64,000 bases of DNA from Rheinheimera pacifica (GCF_024809855.1 NZ_JANUEM010000001.1:496001-560000); one strand, 5' to 3'; shown: positions 36,739 through 47,201, numbered from the stretch's first letter. Notes: generated by a model from the sequence alone, not told the origin. Made by a program: numbers and translations.

Positions 36739-36773
36739 GTGCAAAATTTGTTAATCAAAGGAATGAAACCCAA

Positions 36774-37349
36774 ATGAAAATACTGCAAAAAACTGCAATC
36801 AGCTGCCTGTTATTTAGCTGCCTGAACCTGACTGCAAGCGCCAATGAAATAGACGAAGCCATAGCTGCTGCTACCAAACACTACAAAGCCGGAGAGTTGT
36901 CGCAGGCGATATCTCAGCTGGATTATGCCAGCACCTTAATCCGCCAGGAAAAAGGCGAGCAGGTAAAACTGGCTTTCCCACCGGCTCCCAGTGGCTGGCA
37001 GGCGCAGGATGCCAATGCTGAAGTAGCCGCAGCAGCAATGTTTGGCGGCGGTATCAGCGCCTCACGCAACTACTACAATGACAGTGACAGCATTGATATT
37101 GAACTGATGATGGATTCGCCAATGTTACAGGCTTTTGCCATGATGCTGAGCAACCCATCGATGATTGCCATGTCAGGCGGCAAACTAACTAAAATTCAGG
37201 GCCTGCAGGCGGTGCAACGAGCAGATGGCAGTAACCTGGAAATTCAGTTTGTTACCCAGGGCGGTGCCATGGTTACCGTGCGCGGCAATAACACCAACCA
37301 AAGCACCATGTTAGCGCTGGCCAACAGTATTGATTTAAAAAAGCTGTAA
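36774..37349 (+). CDS. Exported hypothetical protein with a TPR-like N-terminus
   Basis: A 191-aa protein with a signal peptide (1-23, ending ASA). Residues 24-60 form an amphipathic helix pair like a single TPR (IDEAIAAATKHYKAGELSQAISQLDYA). A domain with a Met-rich helix (MMDSPMLQAFAMMLSNPSMIAM) follows, and the C-terminus resembles small periplasmic proteins with unknown ligands. AAAGGAA precedes the ATG. Function unknown. Confidence 0.65.
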   Translation: MKILQKTAISCLLFSCLNLTASANEIDEAIAAATKHYKAGELSQAISQLDYASTLIRQEKGEQVKLAFPPAPSGWQAQDANAEVAAAAMFGGGISASRNYYNDSDSIDIELMMDSPMLQAFAMMLSNPSMIAMSGGKLTKIQGLQAVQRADGSNLEIQFVTQGGAMVTVRGNNTNQSTMLALANSIDLKKL

Positions 37350-37359
37350 GTACGGCTAC

Positions 37360-37396
37360 GCCCTGTCGCCAGTACAGCACAGATTGGCAGCAGGGC
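37360..37396 (+). terminator. Hairpin after the 36774 gene
   Basis: GCCCTG (37360-37365) pairs with CAGGGC (37391-37396), and the stem continues inward with GCCA/TGGC, giving about 12 pairs with one mismatch. Only a weak T-tract (TTGTAAAA) follows, so it is a possible terminator before gor. Confidence 0.4.
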
Positions 37397-37456
37397 TTGT
37401 AAAACACCACACTAACCCCTATAACCGCAGTAATGTCTACTTTGCGGAATTGCCTG

Positions 37457-38812
37457 ATGTCTCGTCATTTTAACTATATATCTATTGGAGGCGGCAGCGG
37501 CGGTATTGCCAGCGCCAACCGTGCGGCTATTCGTGGCGCAACTGCTGCTGTAATTGAAGCAAAAGCTGTCGGCGGCACCTGTGTAAATGTTGGTTGCGTG
37601 CCGAAAAAAGTAATGTGGTACGGCGCCCATGTTGCCGAAGCGCTCAAATACAGCCCGGCCTATGGTTTTGACATCACCCAAAATAGCTTTAACTGGGCCA
37701 CGCTGGTAAAAAACCGCGAAGCTTATATCCAGCGCATTCATGGCAGTTATCACAAAGGCTTTGATAATAATGGCGTAACCTATATTGAAGGTTTTGCCCG
37801 TTTTATTGACAAGCGTACCGTTGAAGTTAACGGCGAGCTTATTACTGCCGATCATATTACTATCGCCACTGGCGGCCGCCCGGTATTGCCTGATATTCCG
37901 GGCGCAGAGCACGGCATAGATTCAGACGGCTTTTTTGCCTTAACAGAGCAGCCGAAAAAAGCACTGGTAATAGGTGCCGGTTATATCGCAGTAGAAGTTG
38001 CCGGTGTATTGCATGCACTTGGCACAGATACACACTTGCTAATACGCGGCGATAAACCACTGCGCAGTTTCGACTCTGACATTACCGATATGCTGCTTGA
38101 GCGTATGGCGCAGGACAAACTCAAACTGCATAAGCAAACCAACGTGATAAAAATAGAGAAAATCAGCAACGGCAACTTAACCGTGCATTGCGATAATGGC
38201 GTTGAGTTTACCGGCGTAGATTGCGTAATCTGGGCCATTGGCCGCGAACCCGCCAGTGACAAGCTCAATCTGGCAGCAGCCGGGGTAAAAACCGATAAAG
38301 ATGGTTTTATCAGTACCGATAAATATCAGAATACCAACGTAAAAGGCATTTATGCCGTAGGTGATGTTACCGGCGAAGCACAGCTAACCCCGGTAGCCGT
38401 TAAAGCCGGCCGTTTATTAGCTGAGCGCTTATTTAATAAAAATATGCCCGATGCGCATATGGATTACTCACTAATCCCAACCGTAGTATTTAGCCACCCG
38501 CCAATTGGTATTATCGGGCTTACCGAAGCCGAAGCTATTGAAAAGTATGGCGCAGCCAATGTAAAAGTTTACCGCTCTGGCTTTGCTGCCATGTATAACG
38601 CCATCACCGAGCATCGCGCCCTTAGCCGCTTTAAACTGGTATGCACAGGTAAAGACGAAAAAGTGGTTGGCCTGCATGGCATTGGCGAAGGTATGGACGA
38701 AGTGTTGCAAGGCTTTGCTGTAGCAATAAAAATGGGTGCCACCAAGGCCGATTTTGACGCTACTGTGGCACTGCACCCCACCAGTGCTGAAGAGTTTGTT
38801 ACGCTACGTTAG
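37457..38812 (+). CDS. gor: Glutathione-disulfide reductase
   Basis: A 451-aa FAD enzyme that reduces oxidised glutathione with NADPH in the cytoplasm. FAD-binding GGGSGG is at 11-16, the redox-active disulfide is Cys42/Cys47 in GGTCVNVGC, and the C-terminal HPTSAEEF holds the catalytic histidine. The start at 37457 gives the E. coli Gor length and has GCGGAA seven bases upstream. Its 3' end overlaps the convergent sensor kinase by nine bases. Confidence 0.96.
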   Translation: MSRHFNYISIGGGSGGIASANRAAIRGATAAVIEAKAVGGTCVNVGCVPKKVMWYGAHVAEALKYSPAYGFDITQNSFNWATLVKNREAYIQRIHGSYHKGFDNNGVTYIEGFARFIDKRTVEVNGELITADHITIATGGRPVLPDIPGAEHGIDSDGFFALTEQPKKALVIGAGYIAVEVAGVLHALGTDTHLLIRGDKPLRSFDSDITDMLLERMAQDKLKLHKQTNVIKIEKISNGNLTVHCDNGVEFTGVDCVIWAIGREPASDKLNLAAAGVKTDKDGFISTDKYQNTNVKGIYAVGDVTGEAQLTPVAVKAGRLLAERLFNKNMPDAHMDYSLIPTVVFSHPPIGIIGLTEAEAIEKYGAANVKVYRSGFAAMYNAITEHRALSRFKLVCTGKDEKVVGLHGIGEGMDEVLQGFAVAIKMGATKADFDATVALHPTSAEEFVTLR

Positions 38813-40207
38813 GGCATTACCGTTTCCAATATTCACACCGAGGCTTGCCTGCAACTGCAACCGGAACATTAAGCCCGGCTGTATTTTGTGGGCTGATAAC
38901 ACCCAGCCATGCGCCAGAGCAATTTCGCGGCAAATGGTCAGGCCAAGCCCGGCGCCGGTATCGCGCTTGTGCGCGCCGCGCCAGAAGCGGTCAAACAACT
39001 TAGGTAATTGCGCATCTTCAATGCCCGGGCCGTGGTCGCGCACGGTAATATTGTCTGAAAACACATCTACCGACACAGCGCTGCCTGCAGGTGCATGTTG
39101 TATGGCATTTTCCAGCAGGTTTTTTAGCAACGTAAACAGCGCCCCCTTATCAGCCTCCAAAATAACATCGGAAGCATGCAGTTCCAGATTAAGCGTCACC
39201 TGTGCGGCATCTGCCATACGTTGCAAATAGGCTACCGTCTCTGTTACCTGTTGCGGCATATTAACCCGGATAAACTTGTAGTTCTGCCGTTCACTGGCTT
39301 CTGCCAGCAATAACAATTGCTGCACCTGCCGCGACATATAGCTGACATCATGCAACAACCAGTTACGCTGTTCTGTCTCTGTCATCAGTTCAAGCTGGGC
39401 GCGGATTAATGCCAGCGGGGTTTTTAGTTCATGCGCGGCGGTGGCCAGAAACTCCTGCTGTACACGATAACCATGCTCCAACCGCTCAAGTGCCTGATTA
39501 AAGCTGTTTACCAGGGGGGTGAGCTCGGTAGGCACGCCTTTAACCGGCAGACGAACATCCAGAGAATAAGGAGAGATAGTGGACGCAGACTGAGATATCT
39601 CTTTTAGCGGCCGGAGGGTATAGCGCAGAGTGATGTAAGCAAACAAACCGAAAGCAAACAGCGATACCACGCTAAATAACGTAACGCCGGCGCCCACCAG
39701 CGGCATTGCAATATGCCGATGCATCAGCTCCATAAACCTTGTACTGGCGGTAAGCTGCAAATACCAGATTTTACCATTGTGTACAATTGGCTCAGTTGCC
39801 CCATGCATAGTAAGGCCATTATGCTCAAAATCGAACCGGCCGCGCGCCAAGCTGAGCAGTTCTTTGCTCTGCGGCCAGACAGACTCGCCAGTACCTGATT
39901 GCAACACCACATTACCGGCTTCGTCCAGTATCCGGTACGCCGTTTCACGCGAAATACTGTCAAACAACCATGTTACATCCTCTACTTTCGCAGCAAAGCC
40001 AATCGGCGTACCTTTTTCATCGTACCGGATATCATCTGCAATCCCTGCCGCGGCGTCGGCCAGGTCCATTCTGGCAAGCGTATTGTCTTGCAACACCCAA
40101 ACCGCAGCCAACAACAGCAATGTTACGCTCAGAATCATCCCGCCGAGATACGATAGCAGTACCTGCAGGCGTAAACTATTGAAGTGACGCATCGTTACGA
40201 AGCGCAT
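38804..40207 (-). CDS. Sensor histidine kinase (OmpR-partner, QseC/PmrB-like)
   Basis: A 467-aa inner-membrane kinase. Two transmembrane helices (about 12-35 and 165-190) flank a periplasmic sensor of roughly 130 residues. HAMP follows, then HisKA with [11 protein letters not shown] (His near 259) and an HATPase domain with [11 protein letters not shown] and [13 protein letters not shown]. It overlaps the response regulator gene by 32 bases. The ATG at 40207 has GAGG eight bases upstream. The context suggests a role in envelope or antimicrobial-peptide stress (inference). Confidence 0.93.
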   Translation of the reverse strand: MRFVTMRHFNSLRLQVLLSYLGGMILSVTLLLLAAVWVLQDNTLARMDLADAAAGIADDIRYDEKGTPIGFAAKVEDVTWLFDSISRETAYRILDEAGNVVLQSGTGESVWPQSKELLSLARGRFDFEHNGLTMHGATEPIVHNGKIWYLQLTASTRFMELMHRHIAMPLVGAGVTLFSVVSLFAFGLFAYITLRYTLRPLKEISQSASTISPYSLDVRLPVKGVPTELTPLVNSFNQALERLEHGYRVQQEFLATAAHELKTPLALIRAQLELMTETEQRNWLLHDVSYMSRQVQQLLLLAEASERQNYKFIRVNMPQQVTETVAYLQRMADAAQVTLNLELHASDVILEADKGALFTLLKNLLENAIQHAPAGSAVSVDVFSDNITVRDHGPGIEDAQLPKLFDRFWRGAHKRDTGAGLGLTICREIALAHGWVLSAHKIQPGLMFRLQLQASLGVNIGNGNALT

Positions 40208-40862
40208 AGCCTATACCTCTTATATTTACTATCCGCTGCTGCGAACCAATGGCCTGCAATTTGCGCCGTAGCCGATGTAACGCCACATCCAGTGCGTTGG
40301 GCGTAACTGCCTCACTAAAGCCCCAGCCAGCGGCTTCAAGCGCACTGTGGCGCACCGATTCATTACATCTGCGCACCAGCAACAGCATAATTTGCATTTC
40401 GGCCTGCGCCAGTATTTCGTTTTTATCACCACAACACATCAGGCTGTCGGCCGGGCGCAAGGTTAAATCGCCGCATTGCGGCGCCAATGAACGCACTTCA
40501 GCCGGCCGGCGCAGCAATGCCCGCACCCGCGCCAGCATTTCTTCCATGGCAAAGGGTTTAGCCAGATAATCATCAGCTCCGGCATCCAGCCCTTCTACCC
40601 GATCATTCAAAGCGGTGCGGGCAGTTAGCACCAGGCAGGGAATAGTATTGCCAGCCTCACGTAAACGCCGCAATAATGACAGGCCATCACCATCCGGTAC
40701 GCCACGGTCTATCACCAGCGCCTGATAAGGCACCTGCCGTAAAGCAAGCCAGGCATGATCAATACGGCTAAATACATCGGCGACAATACCAGCCTGTGCC
40801 AGCCCTTCGCATATCAGCCGGGCTAAACGCTCGTGATCTTCAAGTAACAGGATACGGTTCAT
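40176..40862 (-). CDS. OmpR/PhoB-family response regulator
   Basis: A 228-aa two-component regulator with a receiver domain (Asp52 in VIDRGVPDGDG; KPF switch lysine) and a C-terminal winged helix ending [24 protein letters not shown], a QseB/PmrA-like pattern. Its ATG overlaps the mipA-like stop by one base, and its 3' end overlaps the kinase. The direct repeat at 41753-41770 is its likely operator. Confidence 0.93.
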   Translation of the reverse strand: MNRILLLEDHERLARLICEGLAQAGIVADVFSRIDHAWLALRQVPYQALVIDRGVPDGDGLSLLRRLREAGNTIPCLVLTARTALNDRVEGLDAGADDYLAKPFAMEEMLARVRALLRRPAEVRSLAPQCGDLTLRPADSLMCCGDKNEILAQAEMQIMLLLVRRCNESVRHSALEAAGWGFSEAVTPNALDVALHRLRRKLQAIGSQQRIVNIRGIGYALRNDASLQ

Positions 40863-41683
40863 CAGAAACGGTAAATATAACCGAGCATCACCCAGTTTTC
40901 TGTTGAGCTGTCTACCAGAGGGCTGTCTTTTATTTCTGACGCCAGGCTGGTAACGCTAACATCCAGAAACACAAAATGCTTTTGCTTAAACATATAGCCT
41001 CCACGGGCACCAACCTCAAAATTTACTGCCGACTCACCCTGATAATAAGCCCGGTCAGCCGTTACTTCATTGGCTCGTACGCCGTAGTAGTAATCAACAT
41101 AGTTTTTATCCAGCAAGCTCACTACCAGCCGCGGGGTGAACATAAACTGTTGTTTAAAATGCCAGGTTCTCTCTACAGCAAAATTAAATGCATTGCCTTC
41201 GCTGTCGCCAGACACCTCAGTAACATATTCGGCACTGATATCAGCCAGGCTGTTTTGCCATTCTGCTTTAAAGCCTGCCCAGAAACCACCATCACGATCT
41301 TCCATACCATTAAGAATTGGCGCATCGCTTTGTTCGTAGTCGGTAAAATCGTATTTGCCGATAATACTGAAACTAATTTTATTCGACTCACTAAACTGAT
41401 AACCGGGCAACTTAACTGCCAACTCCGGCCCGGCCAGCCGGATATAACGGTTTTCGTAGCTCAGTATCGGTAATACCTTATTATCACGGTCAATATCAGT
41501 ATAAGCCTTCTGGCTGGTGACGACTGCCAACCCCAGCCCCCAAGATGACTCAGATGAGTCATCATCTACTTGCTGTGCCGTAACAGCCAAAGGTAAACCG
41601 GCTCCAAGCAGCATAAACGAAGCCGCAACAGTGCGGGTCATTGCCGTTTTCAAATAAGGCACAGTTGAGATCACTAAGCGCAT
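40862..41683 (-). CDS. MipA/OmpV-family outer-membrane protein
   Basis: A 273-aa beta-barrel protein of the MipA/OmpV family with a signal peptide ending in TAQ (about residue 37). It ends in an aromatic residue (GYIYRF), as outer-membrane barrels do. GPELAVKLPGYQF and the repeated aromatic strands fit the family, whose members interact with peptidoglycan or act in the outer membrane. ATG 41683 (GGAAG upstream) is preferred over an earlier codon. It leads the mipA-regulator-kinase operon. Confidence 0.9.
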   Translation of the reverse strand: MRLVISTVPYLKTAMTRTVAASFMLLGAGLPLAVTAQQVDDDSSESSWGLGLAVVTSQKAYTDIDRDNKVLPILSYENRYIRLAGPELAVKLPGYQFSESNKISFSIIGKYDFTDYEQSDAPILNGMEDRDGGFWAGFKAEWQNSLADISAEYVTEVSGDSEGNAFNFAVERTWHFKQQFMFTPRLVVSLLDKNYVDYYYGVRANEVTADRAYYQGESAVNFEVGARGGYMFKQKHFVFLDVSVTSLASEIKDSPLVDSSTENWVMLGYIYRF

Positions 41684-41752
41684 AGATAACTTCCTTTCAG
41701 GTATGTATAGGTGGCGTTGTATGTAAAAACAGCCCCCATCATCCACCGCCTG

Positions 41753-41770
41753 ACTTACCTAAAACTTACC
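41753..41770. promoter_or_regulatory. Direct repeat, candidate operator of the OmpR-type regulator
   Basis: ACTTACC occurs at 41753-41759 and again at 41764-41770, an 11-bp period (one helical turn), the layout bound by dimers of OmpR/PhoB-family regulators. It lies between the leftward mipA-regulator-kinase operon and the rightward RND pump genes, so it could control both. Confidence 0.5.
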
Positions 41771-41865
41771 AAAACATTTTTTTGTTGTTTTTGCGCCAGT
41801 AAGTTTGCTGAAAGGCAACTTGCCGGATAGTAGCTGCGATGCCCGGTAGAATAAGGAAGCAGAAA

Positions 41866-43044
41866 ATGAAAAGATCACATCAGGTTGTTTTAATAGCCAC
41901 GGTGTTTGTGGTGGCAATTACTGCAGCCATTGTCATCGCTGCTGATAGCGCCGATACACCAGCAAACAACCCCAGCATTGCAACCGCTAAACCCACACTG
42001 ACAGTTAACCTAACTACACCGCAAGTTATGGTGCTGCCGCAGACAATATCTGCCAATGGCAATATCAGCGCCTGGCAGGAAGCCATTATCGGTAATGAAA
42101 CTGAGGGGTTAAGGCTGGAACAGGTGAACGTGAACGTAGGTGATATCGTGCAGCGCGGCCAGGTACTGGCGACCTTCGCCGCTGATACGGTTAAGGCAGA
42201 ACTGGCGCAAAGCCAGGCTGCGGTGGCAGAAGCCGAAGCGGTGCTGGCCGAAGCGGCCAGCGACGTCAAACGTACTGCTGATTTGCAAGCCAGCGGGGCG
42301 CTGTCAGCACAGCAAATTCAGCAATACCGCACTACAGAAAAAACCGCACGGGCCCGGCTTAAATCGGCACAAGCAAATTTGGACACCCAACAGCTACGCC
42401 TGCAACAAACTCAGGTGCTGGCACCGGACAACGGCATTATTTCAGCCAGAACGGCCACTGTCGGTGCAGTGTTGCCGGTAGGCCAGGAGCTGTTTCGGCT
42501 GATCCGCGGCAACCGGCTGGAGTGGCGGGCTGAGGTGTCAGCGCAAGATCTGGCAAAGCTGCAGCCGGGGCAAATAGTACAGGTTACGCCGGTCGGCGGT
42601 AAAACCATTACAGGCACAGTGCGCATGGTGGCGCCGGTAGTAGATACCCAAACCCGTAACGCTTTGGTCTATGTTGACTTACCTGTCGATAACGCCACCC
42701 GGGCCGGCAGCTTTGCCCGCGGCCAGTTTGAACTGGGGGCGACGAAGGTGCTAACACTGCCGCAAAGTGCCGTGCAACTGCGGGATGGTTTTAGCTATGT
42801 GCTGCGAGTGGGCCCGGATGGCAGAGTCAGGCAAACCAAAGTCAGCACCGGGCGGCGCACCGCTGATTTGGTGGAAATTACCAGCGGCATAACCCCGGCT
42901 GATCAGGTTGTTGCTACGGGCGGTGCCTTTCTTGGCGATGGTGACCTGGTGCAGGTTGTCTCCCTCCAGCCCGCTACACGGCAACCCGCAAAACCCAGCG
43001 CAACCACAGCGGCTGTAAACGCTGCATCAGACGAAGCGATGTAG
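41866..43044 (+). CDS. RND efflux periplasmic adaptor (membrane fusion protein)
   Basis: A 392-aa adaptor linking an RND pump to an outer-membrane channel. It has an N-terminal signal/anchor (about 5-27), a lipoyl half-motif (EGLRLEQVNVNVGDIVQRGQVLA), an alpha-helical hairpin around AELAQSQAAVAEAEAVLAEA and a C-terminal barrel. ATG 41866 has AAGGAAG upstream. It is 12 bases before the permease gene; no outer-membrane factor gene is nearby, so TolC is probably shared. Confidence 0.93.
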   Translation: MKRSHQVVLIATVFVVAITAAIVIAADSADTPANNPSIATAKPTLTVNLTTPQVMVLPQTISANGNISAWQEAIIGNETEGLRLEQVNVNVGDIVQRGQVLATFAADTVKAELAQSQAAVAEAEAVLAEAASDVKRTADLQASGALSAQQIQQYRTTEKTARARLKSAQANLDTQQLRLQQTQVLAPDNGIISARTATVGAVLPVGQELFRLIRGNRLEWRAEVSAQDLAKLQPGQIVQVTPVGGKTITGTVRMVAPVVDTQTRNALVYVDLPVDNATRAGSFARGQFELGATKVLTLPQSAVQLRDGFSYVLRVGPDGRVRQTKVSTGRRTADLVEITSGITPADQVVATGGAFLGDGDLVQVVSLQPATRQPAKPSATTAAVNAASDEAM

Positions 43045-43056
43045 CCGGAGTATAAA

Positions 43057-46000
43057 ATGAATTTGAATATCTCTACCTGGGCCATACGTAACCCTACGCC
43101 GGCTATTTTGCTGTTTATTCTGCTGACCTTTGCCGGGATTTTCAGTTTTCGCGCTATGAAAGTACAGGATTTACCTGATCTGGATTTACCCACAGTTACG
43201 GTAACAGTGGAGCTGCCAGGGGCTTCACCGTCCCAGCTTGAAACCGATGTGGTGCGTAAAATTGAAAGCTCGCTCGCTACCGTGCAGGGCGTTAAACATA
43301 TTTACAGTAACCTGACCGATGGTGAAGCCAGTATTTCGGTGGAGTTCCGCCTGGAACGTTCTATACAAGAGGCCGTTGATGATGTGCGTGATGCGGTATC
43401 GCGCATCCGGGCCGATCTGCCGTCAGATTTGCGCGATCCGGTAATAAAGAAGGAAGAATTATCCGGCTCACCTATTCTGACTTACAGCCTTAGCTCAGCA
43501 CAAATGGATAACGAAGCCTTATCCTGGTTTGTTGATAACGATATCAGCAAAACCCTGCTGGCAGTCAGAGGTGTGGGTGCTATCGCCAGAGTGGGTGGCG
43601 TTAACCGGGAAATACGCGTTGATTTGGATTTTGCCAAACTGCTGGCATTTAATACTACGGCTGCCGATATTTCCCGCCAGTTACAGCTGGTGCAGCAGGA
43701 AGCCGCCGGTGGCCGCGCCCATTTTGGCGGCATGGAACAATCGGTAAGAACCATTGCTACCGTGCAATCGGCTGAAGAATTCGCTGCAATGGAAATTACG
43801 TTAACTGATGGCCGCCGGTTGCGCCTGGGCCAGATAGCCTCCGTGTCTGACACCTTAGCAGAGCAACGCTCAGCTGCTTTTTTGAACGGCGAGCCGGTAG
43901 TGGGTTTTGAAATAACCCGCGCCATCGGTTACGGCGAACTTGAAGTTGCAGCAGGGGTACGTGCCGCGCTGCAACAGCTACAAACACAGCGGCCAGATAT
44001 CAGCGTAACAGAAGTATTTAACCTGATTGACCCGGTAGCCGAGAACTATGCCGGTTCCATGCAGCTACTGTATGAAGGCGCCTTGCTGGCGGTACTGGTG
44101 GTATTTCTGTTTTTACGCGACTGGCGGGCAACCTTTATTTCTGCACTGGCACTGCCGTTGTCCATCATTCCCACCTTTTGGCTGATCCATATGATGGGCT
44201 TTTCACTCAATACCGTCACCTTATTATCACTCTCGCTGGTAATCGGCGTGCTGGTTGACGATGCTATCGTTGAAATAGAAAACATCGAGCGCCATTTGCT
44301 AATGGGTAAAACGCCGTTTCAAGCCGCTATAGAAGCTGCCGATGAAATTGGCCTGGCAGTGGTTGCCACCACCTTTACCCTGGTAGCAGTATTTTTACCC
44401 ACCGCCTTTATGAGCGGCGTAATCGGCAAGTTCTTTGTGCAGTTTGGCTGGACAGCTGCTATAGCAGTGTTATTTTCCCTGCTGGTTGCCCGGCTGCTTA
44501 CGCCGATGATGGCAGCCTACCTGCTGCGCTCGCCTCAGATGCATAATAAGCAGCAGATTAAACCGGAGCCGGGCTGGGTTCGGTACTACCTTAATCTGGT
44601 AACCTGGTGCTTGCAGCACAAAGGGTTAACCCTGAGCGCAGCGGCGGTATTTTTTGCTGGTGGCATTATGCTGGCGATGGCACTGCCCGGTGCTTTTATG
44701 CCAGCAGATGACAATCAGCAAACCCAGGTTACGCTTACTCTGCAGCCCGGCACTAAACTGCAGGATACCATTGCCCTGGCAGAACAGGCGCGTCAGATAC
44801 TGCAGCAAAATGACTATGTAAAACAAATTTACACCGCTATTGGCAGTGGCAGTTCCGGTGCATCAGATAACGCCGGAAGCACAGCAGCCAGCGTGCGCTC
44901 TGCAGTGCTGACACTTAGCCTGACCCACCGCAGTGAGCGTGCCGGTTTTCACAAGCAACAAATTGAACAGCAATTACGCGAAATGTTAAACACCCTGCCC
45001 GGCGCCAGAATTAAAGTGGGTATGGGCGGAAGCGAAAATTATATGCTGGTACTGGCTGGCGAAGACAGCCGCATACTGCAACAACATGCGCTGCAGGTAG
45101 AACGCGAGCTAAGGACTGTTCCGGGCATTGGCGCTGTGACTTCCAGCGCCAGCCTGGTCCGGCCGGAGCTGATTGTTACTCCCGATTTTGCCCGCGCAGC
45201 CGACCTTGGTGTAACTTCATCGGCCATTGCCGATACACTGCGGGTTGCCACAGCCGGCGACTATGAGCAGGATTTACCTAAGCTTAACCTGAGTGAACGT
45301 CAGGTGCCGGTGGTGGTACGCCTGAATGATATCGCCCGCGAAGATTTCGACACATTTAAACGCTTACCGGTACCCGGCGCCCGCGGCCCGGTAGCACTTG
45401 AGAACGTCGCCAGCCTGGAAATAGGCAGCGGCCCGGCTGAAATCGCCCGCTTTGACCGGATGCGTAATATTAACTTCGAGGTAGAACTAAACAACCTGCC
45501 ACTGGGTGTGGTTGAGCAGGCCGTATTGGCGCTGCCAAGCCTGCAAGCTCTGCCACCGGGCGTATCCCAAACTACATTGGGCGATGCAGAAATGATGGGC
45601 GAACTCGCCAGCGGTTTCGCGGTGGCTATGTTAACCGGTGTGTTCTGTATTTATATGGTACTGGTACTGCTGCTAAAAGATGTTGTTCAGCCGGTCACTA
45701 TTCTTGCTGCACTGGTGTTATCGGTGCCGGGTGCCTTCCTGGCGCTGTTTTTAACCAATGCCGCGCTGTCGCTGCCGGCAATGATTGGCTTAATTATGTT
45801 AATGGGCATCGCCACCAAAAACTCTATTTTGCTGATTGACTACATCATTATTGCCAGACGCGAGCATCTGCTAAACCGCTGGGACGCCGTTATCGACGCC
45901 TGCCGCAAACGGGCCCGGCCAATAGTGATGACAACCATAGCCATGGGCGCCGGCATGATGCCGATCGCCTTAGGTATGGGTGGCGATCCGAGCTTTCGCG

Positions 46001-46146
46001 CACCAATGGCGATTGTCGTGATTGGTGGCCTTATCACCTCAACTTTTCTCAGCTTGCTGGTAATACCGGTGGTGTACAGCTGTGTAGATGACGTCGTGCA
46101 ATGGCTAAAACCGCGTTTGCGCCGTTTTTCACCGCTGAACCACTAA
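43057..46146 (+). CDS. RND-family efflux permease
   Basis: A 1029-aa inner-membrane proton-driven pump. Twelve helices, two large periplasmic loops and the paired aspartates in GVLVDDAIVEIENIERH (TM4) are visible, as is the second-half GLIMLMGIATKNSILLIDY. The start MNLNISTWAIRNPTPAI is typical of the multidrug (HAE-1-like) branch. It forms an operon with the adaptor and ends at a strong hairpin terminator. Confidence 0.94.
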   Translation: MNLNISTWAIRNPTPAILLFILLTFAGIFSFRAMKVQDLPDLDLPTVTVTVELPGASPSQLETDVVRKIESSLATVQGVKHIYSNLTDGEASISVEFRLERSIQEAVDDVRDAVSRIRADLPSDLRDPVIKKEELSGSPILTYSLSSAQMDNEALSWFVDNDISKTLLAVRGVGAIARVGGVNREIRVDLDFAKLLAFNTTAADISRQLQLVQQEAAGGRAHFGGMEQSVRTIATVQSAEEFAAMEITLTDGRRLRLGQIASVSDTLAEQRSAAFLNGEPVVGFEITRAIGYGELEVAAGVRAALQQLQTQRPDISVTEVFNLIDPVAENYAGSMQLLYEGALLAVLVVFLFLRDWRATFISALALPLSIIPTFWLIHMMGFSLNTVTLLSLSLVIGVLVDDAIVEIENIERHLLMGKTPFQAAIEAADEIGLAVVATTFTLVAVFLPTAFMSGVIGKFFVQFGWTAAIAVLFSLLVARLLTPMMAAYLLRSPQMHNKQQIKPEPGWVRYYLNLVTWCLQHKGLTLSAAAVFFAGGIMLAMALPGAFMPADDNQQTQVTLTLQPGTKLQDTIALAEQARQILQQNDYVKQIYTAIGSGSSGASDNAGSTAASVRSAVLTLSLTHRSERAGFHKQQIEQQLREMLNTLPGARIKVGMGGSENYMLVLAGEDSRILQQHALQVERELRTVPGIGAVTSSASLVRPELIVTPDFARAADLGVTSSAIADTLRVATAGDYEQDLPKLNLSERQVPVVVRLNDIAREDFDTFKRLPVPGARGPVALENVASLEIGSGPAEIARFDRMRNINFEVELNNLPLGVVEQAVLALPSLQALPPGVSQTTLGDAEMMGELASGFAVAMLTGVFCIYMVLVLLLKDVVQPVTILAALVLSVPGAFLALFLTNAALSLPAMIGLIMLMGIATKNSILLIDYIIIARREHLLNRWDAVIDACRKRARPIVMTTIAMGAGMMPIALGMGGDPSFRAPMAIVVIGGLITSTFLSLLVIPVVYSCVDDVVQWLKPRLRRFSPLNH

Positions 46147-46171
46147 CACCCTCCCGTTTAACTGAAGTTTA

Positions 46172-46200
46172 CGGCTGCGCAAAAAACGCAGCCGGTTTTA
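46172..46200 (+). terminator. Intrinsic terminator after the RND pump
   Basis: A perfect 8-bp stem (CGGCTGCG 46172-46179 with CGCAGCCG 46187-46194) and a seven-base loop CAAAAAA are followed by GTTTTA. It lies between the permease stop and the LpxO-like gene, so that gene may depend on readthrough or its own promoter. Confidence 0.7.
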
Positions 46201-46223
46201 TGGCCAGATCAGGAGCCAATATT

Positions 46224-47201
46224 ATGAGTGTCAGTGTTTTTATCGTCAGCAGCATTGTGCTGTATTCCATTGCATGTGTAGCTTATGTTTATCGTTGGCG
46301 GGGGCAGGCGCGCTATGCTTCATTTAAGCAGTATCTGCGCAAAAGCTGGCCGGTGTTTGCGCCACTTAATTGCCTGTTGTATATGGCTACCCGGGCCTGG
46401 GCCCGCAAACCGGTGTTAAACGCCGACTACCTGCAAAACATTGCCGTGCTTAGAGATAACTGGCAACTGATCCGCGATGAAGCCCAGGCGCTGCAGGCAA
46501 CCGGAGCTTTTGATGACATTAAAACACCCGGCTCGGCCGGTTATTACGATGTTGGTTTTCGCACGTTTTACAAACGTGGCTGGAGTAAGTTTTACCTGAC
46601 CTGGTACGGCACTCACCACCGTTCAGCACAGCGTTTGTGCCCGAACACTGTGGCATTGCTTAGCCAAGTACCGCAAGTGCGGGGCGCCATGTTTTCCATC
46701 CTGCCAGCCGGTTCTGAACTTAGCCTGCACTCCGACCCCATGGCAAGCTCACTGCGGTATCATCTGGGCCTGAGCACCCCTAATTCAGCCAAATGTTATA
46801 TCAATGTCGATGGAGAACATTGTATCTGGCTTGATGGCCGGGATTTTATCTTTGACGAAACTTACCCACATTATGCGCACAACGACACAGATGCGGCCAG
46901 ATTGATCCTGATGTGTGATGTCGAGCGGCCAATGCGCCTCGTCGGGCGTATATTTAATCTGCTGTATCGGTTTATCATCCGCGGCACCGTGGTGCCTAAC
47001 TCTGCAGAGGATAAACGCGGTATCTTTAGCGCTTTATTTGCCATGATTGCGCCACTGCGGCAAAAAACGCTGCATTTGCGCAGTACTCACCGCCGACTAT
47101 ATAAAACGCTGAAGCTCATCCTTAACACCAGCCTCGTTGTTTTGTTACTAATAATATTACTGACTTTTTTCAGTCTGTTTGAACATTTATTACTGAAATA
47201 A
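46224..47201 (+). CDS. lpxO: LpxO-like lipid A hydroxylase (Fe(II)/2-oxoglutarate oxygenase)
   Basis: A 325-aa membrane-anchored oxygenase of the aspartyl/asparaginyl beta-hydroxylase family, close to LpxO, which 2-hydroxylates a lipid A acyl chain. An N-terminal helix precedes the catalytic domain, iron ligands His169 and Asp171 are in HSDPMASSLRYHLGL, and His216 is in FDETYPHYAHN. CDVERPM follows, and a C-terminal hydrophobic tail is present. ATG 46224 has AGGAG eight bases upstream. The pump and two-component neighbours support an envelope-modification role. Confidence 0.85.
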   Translation: MSVSVFIVSSIVLYSIACVAYVYRWRGQARYASFKQYLRKSWPVFAPLNCLLYMATRAWARKPVLNADYLQNIAVLRDNWQLIRDEAQALQATGAFDDIKTPGSAGYYDVGFRTFYKRGWSKFYLTWYGTHHRSAQRLCPNTVALLSQVPQVRGAMFSILPAGSELSLHSDPMASSLRYHLGLSTPNSAKCYINVDGEHCIWLDGRDFIFDETYPHYAHNDTDAARLILMCDVERPMRLVGRIFNLLYRFIIRGTVVPNSAEDKRGIFSALFAMIAPLRQKTLHLRSTHRRLYKTLKLILNTSLVVLLLIILLTFFSLFEHLLLK

